From: DASZVN01 sp035547055
Lineage (GTDB): Bacteria; Pseudomonadota; Alphaproteobacteria; Rhizobiales; Methylopilaceae
Reading direction: 5' to 3'
Assembly: GCA_035547055.1 (NCBI GenBank)
Contig: DASZVN010000099.1
Location: forward strand, 1-5,068
Length of the DNA stretch: 5,068 nucleotides
Of the stretch, positions 1 to 5,068 are shown piece after piece. Position 1 is the stretch's first letter; each line of letters starts with the position of its first letter. Position numbers and translations under genes: made by a program. The notes beneath the pieces were generated by a model that saw only the letters and a program-made list of their open reading frames with translations, was not told the DNA's origin and searched no databases.

Positions 1-14
1 TCTCCCCCTGGACC

Positions 15-66
15 CGGCCGTCCTGGCCACGGCCACAGCCTGCCAGGGCCGTGGCCGGGACGGCCG
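15..66. repeat. 20-bp GC-rich inverted repeat (stem-loop)
   Basis: The arms at 15-34 and 47-66 pair over all 20 positions with a 12-nt loop (35-46). The only non-Watson-Crick pair is T24/G57, which is a G-U wobble in a plus-strand transcript and a C-A mismatch in a minus-strand one. That asymmetry slightly favours a structure acting in rightward RNA, such as the end of a gene lying to the left of the window. Neither side carries a T-run, so this is not a classical intrinsic terminator. It could still stop transcription in a high-GC actinobacterium, where U-tract-poor terminators have been proposed. It also lies about 75 bp beyond the stop of the leftward transporter gene, so a bidirectional role is possible. 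Confidence 0.75.
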
Positions 67-139
67 CGTCCCTTGCTCCTTCGGGCGACAGCTTCGGGCG
101 GCTCGTAAATCAACCCCCGACGCGGGACCAACGCCCGCT

Positions 140-994
140 TCAGGCAGAGCCGAGGCTGACGAGGAAGGTCGCGACGAGGGCGGTCGCCAGGCCGAGCTTC
201 TGGGTCGGGGACCAACGCTCGCCGAGGACGAGGCGGGCGAGGATCACGGTGAAGCCGGGATAGAGCGCGGTGAGCACGGCGATGATCGCCAGCTCGCCAT
301 GGTGGGTGGCGATGACGAAGGAGAGGTTGGCGATGCCGGCGAGAAGCCCGGCCGCCGCGACCAGGCCGAGACCGCCGCGGCCTCCCGCGCGCCGGTTTCC
401 CGCTCGGCGCCGCAGGGCGAACAGGGTCGGCCCGACCGTGAGGAGGACCGCGGTGCCCGCGGTGACGACCAGCGGCCAGCCGCCGGCGTCCGACCCGGCG
501 CGGTCGTAGCCGACGTAGACGAGGCCGAAGCCGAGACCGGCGAGGATTCCCCACACGGCTCCCGAGCCGCCGTCCGCCGCGTGATGGTCGGACTGCCAGG
601 AGACGAGGCCGATCGCCGGGATCGCGGCGACGATGCCGATCGCCGAGATCGTGGTCAGGGAGTCGCCGGTCGCCAGACCGACGATCACCGGGATCACCGC
701 GGTGAGCAGGCCGGAAAGGGTGGCGACGACGCTCATCTCACCGTCGCCGAGGCCGCGATAGAGCGCGAAACCGCCACCGGCGGAGCCGATGCCGCCTGCC
801 AGCCCCCAGAGGATGATCCGACCGCTCGTCCCGTCGCCGGGATAGAAGACGATCGCGATGACGCCGACAAGGAGGCAGACCACCTGCGCCCCGGCCGTGA
901 CGACGATCGGCGGCAGTCGCCGACTGGCCAGCCCGGCGAGGAAATCGGAGCTGCCGAAGGTGGCGGCGGCGAGCAGGCCGAGGAGGACGGACAT
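140..994 (-). CDS. EamA/DMT-family transporter (10 TM)
   Basis: This 284-residue inner-membrane protein has the length and layout of the drug/metabolite transporter superfamily: ten hydrophobic segments arranged as two EamA repeats of about 135 residues. The first repeat includes the stretch around 78-130 (ALYRGLGDGEMSVVATLSG and the following helices). The second ends with the typical EamA signature: Y245-P246, then G258-E259-R, Q265 and G268 leading into the last helix. A loop at about 132-145 (SDHHAADGG) and a basic loop at 195-208 separate helices. Substrate cannot be read from sequence; relatives export amino acids, metabolites or drugs. The ATG at 994 begins directly with TM1, and a GGAAGG-like sequence about 13 nt upstream is a weak, distant ribosome site. 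The gene follows the MarR gene by 36 bp on the same strand, so co-transcription and MarR control are likely. The family is secure and the function is open. Confidence 0.9.
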   Translation of the reverse strand: MSVLLGLLAAATFGSSDFLAGLASRRLPPIVVTAGAQVVCLLVGVIAIVFYPGDGTSGRIILWGLAGGIGSAGGGFALYRGLGDGEMSVVATLSGLLTAVIPVIVGLATGDSLTTISAIGIVAAIPAIGLVSWQSDHHAADGGSGAVWGILAGLGFGLVYVGYDRAGSDAGGWPLVVTAGTAVLLTVGPTLFALRRRAGNRRAGGRGGLGLVAAAGLLAGIANLSFVIATHHGELAIIAVLTALYPGFTVILARLVLGERWSPTQKLGLATALVATFLVSLGSA

Positions 995-1030
995 CGCCGC
1001 AAGTTAGCCTTCCGCGCGCCCCGGGAGGGG

Positions 1031-1588
1031 CTAGGCGTCGAGGCCGACGCCGCGGAGCCGGCCGAGGAGCGAGCGCAGCTCGGCGCGCTCGGACTCGTCC
1101 AGGTCGGCGAGGATCTCGCCGTCGACCTCGACCAGCGCCGCGTCGATCTCGGCGAGCGCCTCGCGGCCGCGGTCGGTCAACTCGAGGATGCCGCGGCGCC
1201 GGTCCTCGCGGTCGCGCCGGCGGGCGACGAGGTCGCGGTCCTCGAGGTCGTTGAGCAGGCAGACGAGGCTGCTGGCGTCCATGCAGAGGCTCTGCGCCAG
1301 CGCCTGCTGGCGGGCCGGACCATGGTCGCGCAGGTAGCTGAGGGCGACGAGCTGGCGCTGGCGCAGCTCGCGCGGCCCGAGCGCCGCCTCGAGGCGCGAG
1401 CGTACGAGCCGCGCGACGCGGGCGATCAGAACCGAGGCGGGCAGGTCGGCGGGGGCCCGGCCGGCGGCCTCGCCACGCACCACTCCGGCGGCGGCCCGGC
1501 CGGCGGGAGCGGCCGCGTCGCCACGCGCGAGAGCGGCCGTGTCGCCACGCGCGCTCTTGGTCAACCCCTTGCCGGCCATTCGCGACAT
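1031..1588 (-). CDS. MarR-family winged-helix transcriptional regulator with low-complexity N-terminal tail
   Basis: From the ATG at 1588 this is 185 residues. Residues about 50-185 form a standard MarR protein: a dimerisation helix (LIARVARLVRSRLEAALG, 54-71), a winged helix-turn-helix with its recognition region at about 95-120, a wing carrying D126-R-E-D129-R-R-R, the LTDRGREAL segment (137-145), and a long C-terminal dimer helix. Residues 1-48 are an Ala/Arg/Gly-rich tail absent from typical 140-160-residue members, partly built from an 8-residue repeat (RGDTAALA/RGDAAAPA). Two cysteines, C102 and C110, sit in or next to the DNA-reading helix, so thiol sensing is conceivable. The start is uncertain. 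ATGs at 1615 and 1579 and GTGs at 1483/1480 are in frame, and none has a good Shine-Dalgarno. 1588 or 1579 leaves room for a divergent promoter. Likely partners are the DMT gene downstream and the divergent flippase-like/MFS pair. Confidence 0.88.
   Translation of the reverse strand: MSRMAGKGLTKSARGDTAALARGDAAAPAGRAAAGVVRGEAAGRAPADLPASVLIARVARLVRSRLEAALGPRELRQRQLVALSYLRDHGPARQQALAQSLCMDASSLVCLLNDLEDRDLVARRRDREDRRRGILELTDRGREALAEIDAALVEVDGEILADLDESERAELRSLLGRLRGVGLDA
1507..1553. repeat. 24-bp-period tandem repeat inside the MarR gene
   Basis: Two copies, 1507-1529 and 1531-1553, match at 22 of 23 positions (C/T at 1516/1540) with a 24-bp period. They are in frame and encode RGDTAALA and RGDAAAPA in the N-terminal tail of the MarR protein. 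The GTCGCCACGCGCG core has a related, decayed version (CTCGCCACGCAC) at about 1469-1480, encoding part of a third RGE-containing unit. The pattern suggests local duplication. Confidence 0.75.
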
Positions 1589-1643
1589 ACCAGCACGATA
1601 AAGTTGGGAATTCATAAATGATTGGGGACGAAAGGATCTACGC
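1589..1643. promoter_or_regulatory. Divergent promoter/operator spacer (MarR unit left, flippase-like unit right)
   Basis: This 55-bp spacer separates two divergent start codons and holds the most A+T-rich patch in the window (about 1597-1623). It contains a short inverted repeat TCAT-AA-ATGA (1612-1621), extended loosely by AATT and TT on its flanks, and a direct repeat TTGGG at 1604-1608 and 1622-1626, 18 bp apart. MarR proteins commonly bind imperfect palindromes of this size in their own divergent promoters, so this is the best operator candidate here. No clear -35/-10 pair could be assigned on either strand. On the right side AGGA at 1633-1636 is the ribosome site for the ATG at 1644. 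Confidence 0.5.
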
Positions 1644-2765
1644 ATGCTGCAGTTCGTAGAGCCCTCCCCTGAGCTGAAGGACGATCCCTGCGCCGAGCTG
1701 CGACGCCGCGGCCTCGACTGCACCGAGGAGGTCGAAGCGGCGCGCCGGACGGCGCCCGAAGGTCGCACGATCCTGGTCAACGGGCTGCTCGCCGCCGGGC
1801 TTGCCGTCCTCGCCGCCGCGGCGGTCGTCTGGGTGCCCTTCCTGGAGCCGATCCGCGATCGCTTCGCCGACACCGAGCCCGGCTGGGTGGTCGTCGCCTT
1901 CGTCCTACAACTGCTCTCGGTACTGAGCTTCGTCGTCGCCCTGCGCGGCGCCTTCGAGCGGCGGCTCGGCTGGCGCGAGGCCTTCGACGTCGGCGTGGTC
2001 GAGGAGAGCGCCAACGTCTTCCTCCCCAGCGGCGGCAGCGGCGGCCTCGCGCTCGGCGCCGTGATCCTGATCCGCTCCGGCATCCCGACCGCCTTCGCCG
2101 CCAGCCGCTCGGCCGTCCTCTTCCTCGTCACCAGCGGCGTCAGCCTCGGCGCCCTCCTCGTCTTCGGCCTGCTCGAGGCGGTGAACGTCCTCCCCGGCGA
2201 CGCCTCGCTCGCCGCGACGCTGCTGCCGGCGGCTGGCGCCGCCCTGGTGATCGCCGCGGTGATCTTCCTGCCGCGGACGATCCCCCAGCTCGACGCCGAG
2301 AAGGGCGGCCGCATCCATCGCGCCGTCGCCCTGGCCCAGGCCTGGCTGGTCGGTGCCGTCGACACCAGCATCGAGATGCTCGGCTCGCGCGAAGCCCTCC
2401 TGATCGCCGGCTCGATCGGCTATTACGCCTTCGACGTCGCCTCGATGGGCGCCGCCTTCGAGGCGCTCGGCGGCGGCGGGCCGGCGCTCGGCCTCTTCGT
2501 CCTCGCCTACACGATCGGCCATGGCGGCGCGATCGTCCCCCTCCCGGGCAGCGCCGAGGGGGGCCTGGTCGGCGGCTTCACCCTCTACGGCGCGCCGCTC
2601 AGCCTCGCCGTCGGCGGCATCCTCCTCTACCGCGTCTTCCACGCCGGCGTGCCGTTCCTGCTCGGCGCGCTCGGCCTCGCCGACATGAGTCGACGCGGCC
2701 CGTCGGAGCCCGAGGCTCCCTCGTACGCCGACGGCAAGCTCTCGTCGTTCCCGTCCGACAACTGA
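1644..2765 (+). CDS. Flippase-like membrane protein, lysylphosphatidylglycerol synthase TM-domain family (UPF0104/PF03706-like)
   Basis: This 373-residue protein has a soluble, acidic N-terminus (1-40) followed by about seven to eight hydrophobic segments. Two regions identify the family: N124 followed by LPSGGSGG (127-134), and PLPGSAEGG (299-307) followed by a glycine-rich helix. Both match the conserved N-x2-LP-x-G-x-GG and P-x-PG-x-x-EG patterns of the integral-membrane (flippase) half of MprF. The C-terminal aminoacyl-transferase domain of full MprF is absent, so lipid aminoacylation is not expected. Relatives are annotated as lipid flippase-like or hypothetical, and the real substrate is unknown. 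The ATG at 1644 has AGGA seven bases upstream. A polar tail (about 350-373) ends the protein. The stop lies 19 bp before the MFS gene, which indicates an operon; the divergent MarR gene is the likely regulator. C16 and C26 in the N-terminus have no evident partner motif. Confidence 0.82.
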   Translation: MLQFVEPSPELKDDPCAELRRRGLDCTEEVEAARRTAPEGRTILVNGLLAAGLAVLAAAAVVWVPFLEPIRDRFADTEPGWVVVAFVLQLLSVLSFVVALRGAFERRLGWREAFDVGVVEESANVFLPSGGSGGLALGAVILIRSGIPTAFAASRSAVLFLVTSGVSLGALLVFGLLEAVNVLPGDASLAATLLPAAGAALVIAAVIFLPRTIPQLDAEKGGRIHRAVALAQAWLVGAVDTSIEMLGSREALLIAGSIGYYAFDVASMGAAFEALGGGGPALGLFVLAYTIGHGGAIVPLPGSAEGGLVGGFTLYGAPLSLAVGGILLYRVFHAGVPFLLGALGLADMSRRGPSEPEAPSYADGKLSSFPSDN

Positions 2766-2775
2766 CGACGGGGAC

Positions 2776-2780
2776 GAGGA
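2776..2780 (+). promoter_or_regulatory. Ribosome binding site deciding the GTG start of the MFS gene
   Basis: GAGGA ends four bases before the GTG at 2785. The spacing is short but usable. The next in-frame GTG (2830) has no purine-rich element at a suitable distance, so 2785 is preferred. Confidence 0.6.
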
Positions 2781-2784
2781 GACG

Positions 2785-4218
2785 GTGATCGAGGAAACGG
2801 GCTGCCGTTATCTCCCCGAGGCCGATGATGTGCCGTCGCTTGCCGTGCCGCCGAATCGCGGCGCGGCGCGGCTCGGGCTGGCGGCGATCTGCTGCGGCTT
2901 CCTGATCATCACGGTCGACGCGACGATCGTGAACGTCGCGCTGGGACCGATAGTCGAGGACCTCGGTGGCTCGCTGTCGGGGGCGCAGTGGATCGTCAGC
3001 GCCTATATGCTCGCCTTCGCCACCTTCCTGCTGAGCGCCGGCGCCTGGTCGGACCGGATCGGCTCGAAGCGGGCGTTCCTGATCGGCCTCGCTCTGTTCG
3101 GCGTGGCGAGCGCCGGCTGCGCGGCGGCGCCGACGATGGCGGCGCTGATCGTGGCGCGGGCCGTGCAGGGGCTGGGCGCGGCGCTGCTGATGCCCTGCTC
3201 GCTCGCCCTGATCACCCACATGTTCCCGGCGGGAGCGCCGCGGCGTGGGGCGCTCGCCGCCTGGGGCGGCATCTCCGCCGTCGGCATGGTGGCCGGACCG
3301 GTGCTCGGCGGGGCGCTCGTCGACGGCATCGGCTGGCGGACCATCTTCGTCGTCAACCTGCCGATCGCCGTGGTAGCGGCGTTGGGGATCGGCGCCTACG
3401 TCGCCGAGACGCCGCGGCACCGCCACCCCTTCGACCTGTCCGGGCAGGTCCTCGTCGTGACCGCGCTCGGCGGCCTCAGCGGCGGCTTCATCGCGGCGGG
3501 CTCGGCGGGCTGGGGCGCGCCGGAGACGATCGGCCTGCTGGCGCTCGGCGCTCTCGCGGTGCTCGCCTTCTGGCGCGTCGAGCGCACCGTGCCACAGCCG
3601 ATGATCCCGCCCGAGCTCTTCCGCAACCGCCGGTTCTCGGTGGTCGTCGGCATCGCCGGGATCTTCAACTTCAGCATGTACGGGACCCTCTTCTGCCTCT
3701 CGTTGCTCTACCACGAAAAGCTCGGCCTGAGCCCGTTCGCGACCGGCCTGGCGCTGTTGCCGCTGCTCGGCGTGATCGTGGTGATCGCCTTCGCCTCGGC
3801 GCGGCTGATCGGCCGGCTCGGCGAGTGGCGGTCGATGGTCGTCGGCTTCTCCGGCGGCGCCGCCGGAGCGGTGCTCCTGGCCGTCTTCGGCGGCAACTCG
3901 ACCGTGGCGACGATGATCTGCACGGTGCCCTTCGGCACGGTCGCGCTCGCCATGCAGGCGATGACCGCGCTGGCGATGGAGGGCGCGCCGGTCGAGCGCA
4001 TCGGCCTCGCCTCGGGCATCCAGAACGCGGCGCGCCAGGCGGGCGGCGCGCTCGGGGTCGCCCTGCTCGGCACCCTTCTTTCGGCGACCGGCACCCTGGC
4101 GCTTCACCTCCCACTGAGCGTGGTCGCGGCGTTCTACCTGGTGGCGCTCGCCCTGGCCGTGCGTGGATGGTCGGCGGCGCGCGCCGTGAGGGCGGCACCG
4201 GACGCCGAGCTCCTGTAA
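2785..4218 (+). CDS. MFS transporter, DHA2 (14-TM, EmrB/QacA-type) drug:H+ antiporter
   Basis: This 477-residue inner-membrane exporter shows the DHA2 motifs in order: D45-ATIVNVAL in TM1; motif A, GAWSDRIGSKR (86-96), in the loop after TM2; motif B with R125 in ARAVQGLGAALLMP (124-137); and motif C, the antiporter glycine-rich motif ending GPVLGG (171-176), followed by GWRTIF (183-188). Further hydrophobic helices and the late SGIQNAARQAGGALG segment bring the total to about 14. Family knowledge implies proton-driven export of drugs or other hydrophobic or cationic compounds; the actual substrate cannot be inferred. The start is GTG, giving a 25-residue cytosolic leader before TM1. The gene follows the flippase-like gene by 19 bp and is probably co-transcribed with it. 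No terminator is visible in the 36 bp before the ArsR gene, so read-through is possible, although that gene has its own promoter signals. Confidence 0.93.
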   Translation: MIEETGCRYLPEADDVPSLAVPPNRGAARLGLAAICCGFLIITVDATIVNVALGPIVEDLGGSLSGAQWIVSAYMLAFATFLLSAGAWSDRIGSKRAFLIGLALFGVASAGCAAAPTMAALIVARAVQGLGAALLMPCSLALITHMFPAGAPRRGALAAWGGISAVGMVAGPVLGGALVDGIGWRTIFVVNLPIAVVAALGIGAYVAETPRHRHPFDLSGQVLVVTALGGLSGGFIAAGSAGWGAPETIGLLALGALAVLAFWRVERTVPQPMIPPELFRNRRFSVVVGIAGIFNFSMYGTLFCLSLLYHEKLGLSPFATGLALLPLLGVIVVIAFASARLIGRLGEWRSMVVGFSGGAAGAVLLAVFGGNSTVATMICTVPFGTVALAMQAMTALAMEGAPVERIGLASGIQNAARQAGGALGVALLGTLLSATGTLALHLPLSVVAAFYLVALALAVRGWSAARAVRAAPDAELL

Positions 4219-4225
4219 GCAAAGA

Positions 4226-4241
4226 CTGAACAGTCGTTCAG
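4226..4241. promoter_or_regulatory. SmtB/CzrA-type ArsR operator
   Basis: CTGAAC at 4226-4231 and GTTCAG at 4236-4241 form a perfect 6-bp inverted repeat around a 4-bp centre. The core is TGAA-N6-TTCA, the arrangement known for 12-2-12 operators of zinc-type ArsR sensors (SmtB, CzrA). Taken as 12-2-12 about positions 4233/4234, the site would span 4221-4246 and overlap the -10 element, so a bound repressor would block RNA polymerase. A second, overlapping palindrome, GACTG-AA-CAGTC (4224-4235), is also present. The stem is too short and lacks a T-run to be a terminator. Confidence 0.75.
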
Positions 4242-4242
4242 G

Positions 4243-4248
4243 TATCGT
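4243..4248 (+). promoter_or_regulatory. Predicted -10 element of a leaderless ArsR-CDF promoter
   Basis: TATCGT fits the TANNNT -10 pattern of actinobacterial promoters and ends six bases before the A of the ATG at 4255. Transcription would then start at or next to the start codon. No good Shine-Dalgarno precedes that ATG (only a G-run, GGGG, immediately upstream), which agrees with leaderless initiation. No clear -35 hexamer is seen at 17 bp. Confidence 0.5.
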
Positions 4249-4254
4249 CGGGGC

Positions 4255-4623
4255 ATGAGCCATGGCGCGATCCCCGATCCGACCGAGCTCCTCGACCCCC
4301 GGGTCGCCGGGCAGGTCGCCGAGACGATGCAGGCGCTGGCGACGCCGAGCCGGCTGCGGATCCTCGCCTGCCTGCACGCCGGGCCGGCGTCGGTGGGCGA
4401 GATCGCCACGGCCGTCGGGATGGACGGCTCGGCGGTGTCGCACCAGCTGAGGATCCTCCGCCATCTCGGGTTGGTGGCCGGTGAGCGGGACGGCCGCCGG
4501 GTCGTCTACTCGTTGTACGACGACCACGTGGGCAGCCTGCTCGAGCAGGCGATGTCGCACGTCGAGCACGTGCGGCTCGGACTCGCGGAGCCGGCGCGGC
4601 GCGGGGCCACCGCGGTGGCGTGA
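4255..4623 (+). CDS. ArsR/SmtB-family metal-sensing repressor (CzrA-like, probable zinc sensor)
   Basis: This 122-residue cytosolic dimeric winged-helix repressor has usual ArsR-family length. The opening helix (AETMQALATPSRLRILACL, 22-40) carries the family LATPSRLRIL motif. The helix-turn-helix is at about 46-72 with recognition helix SAVSHQLRILRHLGLV, and the wing is GERDGRRVVYSL (76-87). The last helix contains D89, H91, H102 and H105, spaced D-x-H-x10-H-x2-H. This is the complete alpha-5 interfacial site that binds Zn(II)/Co(II) in CzrA and SmtB. The alpha-3 Cys motif of arsenic or cadmium/lead sensors (ELCVCDL-like) is missing; the single C39 lies elsewhere. A matching operator lies 14 bp upstream, implying autorepression released by metal. 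The stop overlaps the start of the CDF efflux gene (TGATG). Zinc is the best guess for the metal, with cobalt or nickel possible. Confidence 0.92.
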   Translation: MSHGAIPDPTELLDPRVAGQVAETMQALATPSRLRILACLHAGPASVGEIATAVGMDGSAVSHQLRILRHLGLVAGERDGRRVVYSLYDDHVGSLLEQAMSHVEHVRLGLAEPARRGATAVA

Positions 4624-5068
4624 TGTCGGCGCAACGCCACTCCCACGGTCACTCACACCCCCACGCGCACGGCGGCGATCACGGCCACAGCCACGGGCTG
4701 GTCGCGCCGTCGATCAAACGGTCGCGGGCCGGGCTGCGAGCGGTGCTGTGGAGCCTGGCGATCCTCGGGGCCACCGCGGCGCTGCAGCTCGCGGTGTTCG
4801 TCCTCTCCGACTCGATCGCGCTGCTCGCCGACCTGATCCACAACTTCGGCGACGCGCTGACCGCGGTGCCGCTCGGCGCCGCCTTCCTGATGCGCTCGTC
4901 CAAGGCCGAGCGGTACGCGGGCTACTTCGTCGTCGCGACGATCTTCGCCAGCGCCTGCGTCGCCTTCGTCGAGTCCGTCGACCGCCTCGTCCACCCTCAG
5001 CACCTCACCCATCTCTGGGCATTGGCCGGCGCCGGTGCCATCGGCTTCCTCGGCAACGAGGCCGCCGC
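4623..5068 (+). CDS. Cation diffusion facilitator (CzcD/ZnT-like) metal efflux transporter, partial
   Basis: The reading frame is open from the ATG at 4623 to the right edge (148 complete codons, no stop), so only the N-terminal half of a usual 290-320-residue protein is seen. The ATG overlaps the stop of the ArsR gene by one base, indicating translational coupling and shared metal control. Residues 5-25 form a histidine-rich cytosolic tail with nine His, mostly alternating (HSHGHSHPHAHGGDHGHSHG), as in CzcD and ZnT proteins. TM1 is about 39-61. TM2 contains D70, H73 and D77, that is H-x3-D, one half of the transport site and typical of zinc-selective members. TM3 is about 99-119, and TM4 begins near 132 and reaches GFLGNEAA (141-148). 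The second H-x3-D in TM5 would lie beyond the window. It probably exports Zn(II), possibly Co/Cd, in exchange for protons. Confidence 0.92.
   Translation, partial: MSAQRHSHGHSHPHAHGGDHGHSHGLVAPSIKRSRAGLRAVLWSLAILGATAALQLAVFVLSDSIALLADLIHNFGDALTAVPLGAAFLMRSSKAERYAGYFVVATIFASACVAFVESVDRLVHPQHLTHLWALAGAGAIGFLGNEAA

Noticed and set aside
51..263. 70-residue plus-strand open frame near the left edge
   Set aside because: It begins inside the hairpin right arm, runs into the antisense of the DMT gene, has no ribosome site and no family resemblance.
1507..1553. CRISPR-like or mobile-element repeat
   Set aside because: Only two full copies, tandem with a one-base gap, in frame within a coding region and without spacers; simple local duplication explains it.
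299..1621. 440-residue open frame on the plus strand
   Set aside because: It is antisense to the DMT and MarR genes, both with clear family motifs. The product is charged low-complexity sequence with no recognisable fold.
1031..2371. MarR fused to a long N-terminal extension (446 residues)
   Set aside because: The MarR frame stays open upstream through the divergent flippase-like gene by composition only. The extra part is Ser/Arg/Thr-rich noise antisense to a well-supported gene, so the start was placed at 1588.
1905..2642. 245-residue minus-strand open frame
   Set aside because: Shadow of the flippase-like gene, dominated by Ala, Asp, Glu and Gly without any motif.
4226..4241. Intrinsic terminator for the MFS operon
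   Set aside because: The stem is only 6 bp with no following T-run; the sequence and position fit an ArsR operator much better.
2599..4656. 685-residue open frame on the minus strand
   Set aside because: It lies antisense to the flippase-like tail, the whole MFS gene and the ArsR gene. Its translation is Arg/Asp/Glu/His-rich low complexity, the usual shadow of GC-rich codons, with no domain.

Overview
The window is a GC-rich (roughly 70% G+C by eye), gene-dense bacterial segment. Base composition, GTG start use, a promoter that looks leaderless and the mix of families suggest a high-GC actinobacterium. A soil lineage such as Solirubrobacterales/Thermoleophilia is possible, but that placement is a guess, because no ribosomal or other marker gene is present.

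Layout. Positions 1-139 hold no supportable gene but contain a strong 20-bp inverted repeat (15-66). Positions 140-1588 form a leftward two-gene unit: a MarR-family regulator followed 36 bp later by a 10-TM EamA/DMT-type transporter. A 55-bp divergent intergenic spacer (1589-1643) contains the most A+T-rich patch in the window. It separates this unit from a rightward pair at 1644-4218: a membrane protein resembling the flippase half of lysylphosphatidylglycerol synthase (PF03706-like), then, after 19 bp, a 14-TM DHA2-type MFS exporter. After a 36-bp gap comes a second rightward unit: a SmtB/CzrA-type ArsR metal sensor (4255-4623), overlapping by one base (TGATG) a CzcD/ZnT-like cation diffusion facilitator that runs off the right edge.

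How the genes may work together. The ArsR-CDF pair is a recognisable metal (probably zinc) sensing and efflux operon. The regulator has a complete D-x-H-x10-H-x2-H site. A TGAA-N6-TTCA operator lies just upstream and adjoins a -10-like element placed to make a leaderless transcript starting at the ATG. The MarR regulator sits divergently from the flippase-like/MFS pair and upstream of the DMT gene, so it is the natural candidate to control both directions from the shared spacer; that is inference from layout. No mobile element, tRNA, rRNA or CRISPR array was seen, and I found no convincing wholly new system. The most interesting points are the well-resolved metal-sensor promoter, the pairing of a flippase-like protein with an MFS pump, and the repeat-built N-terminal tail of the MarR protein.
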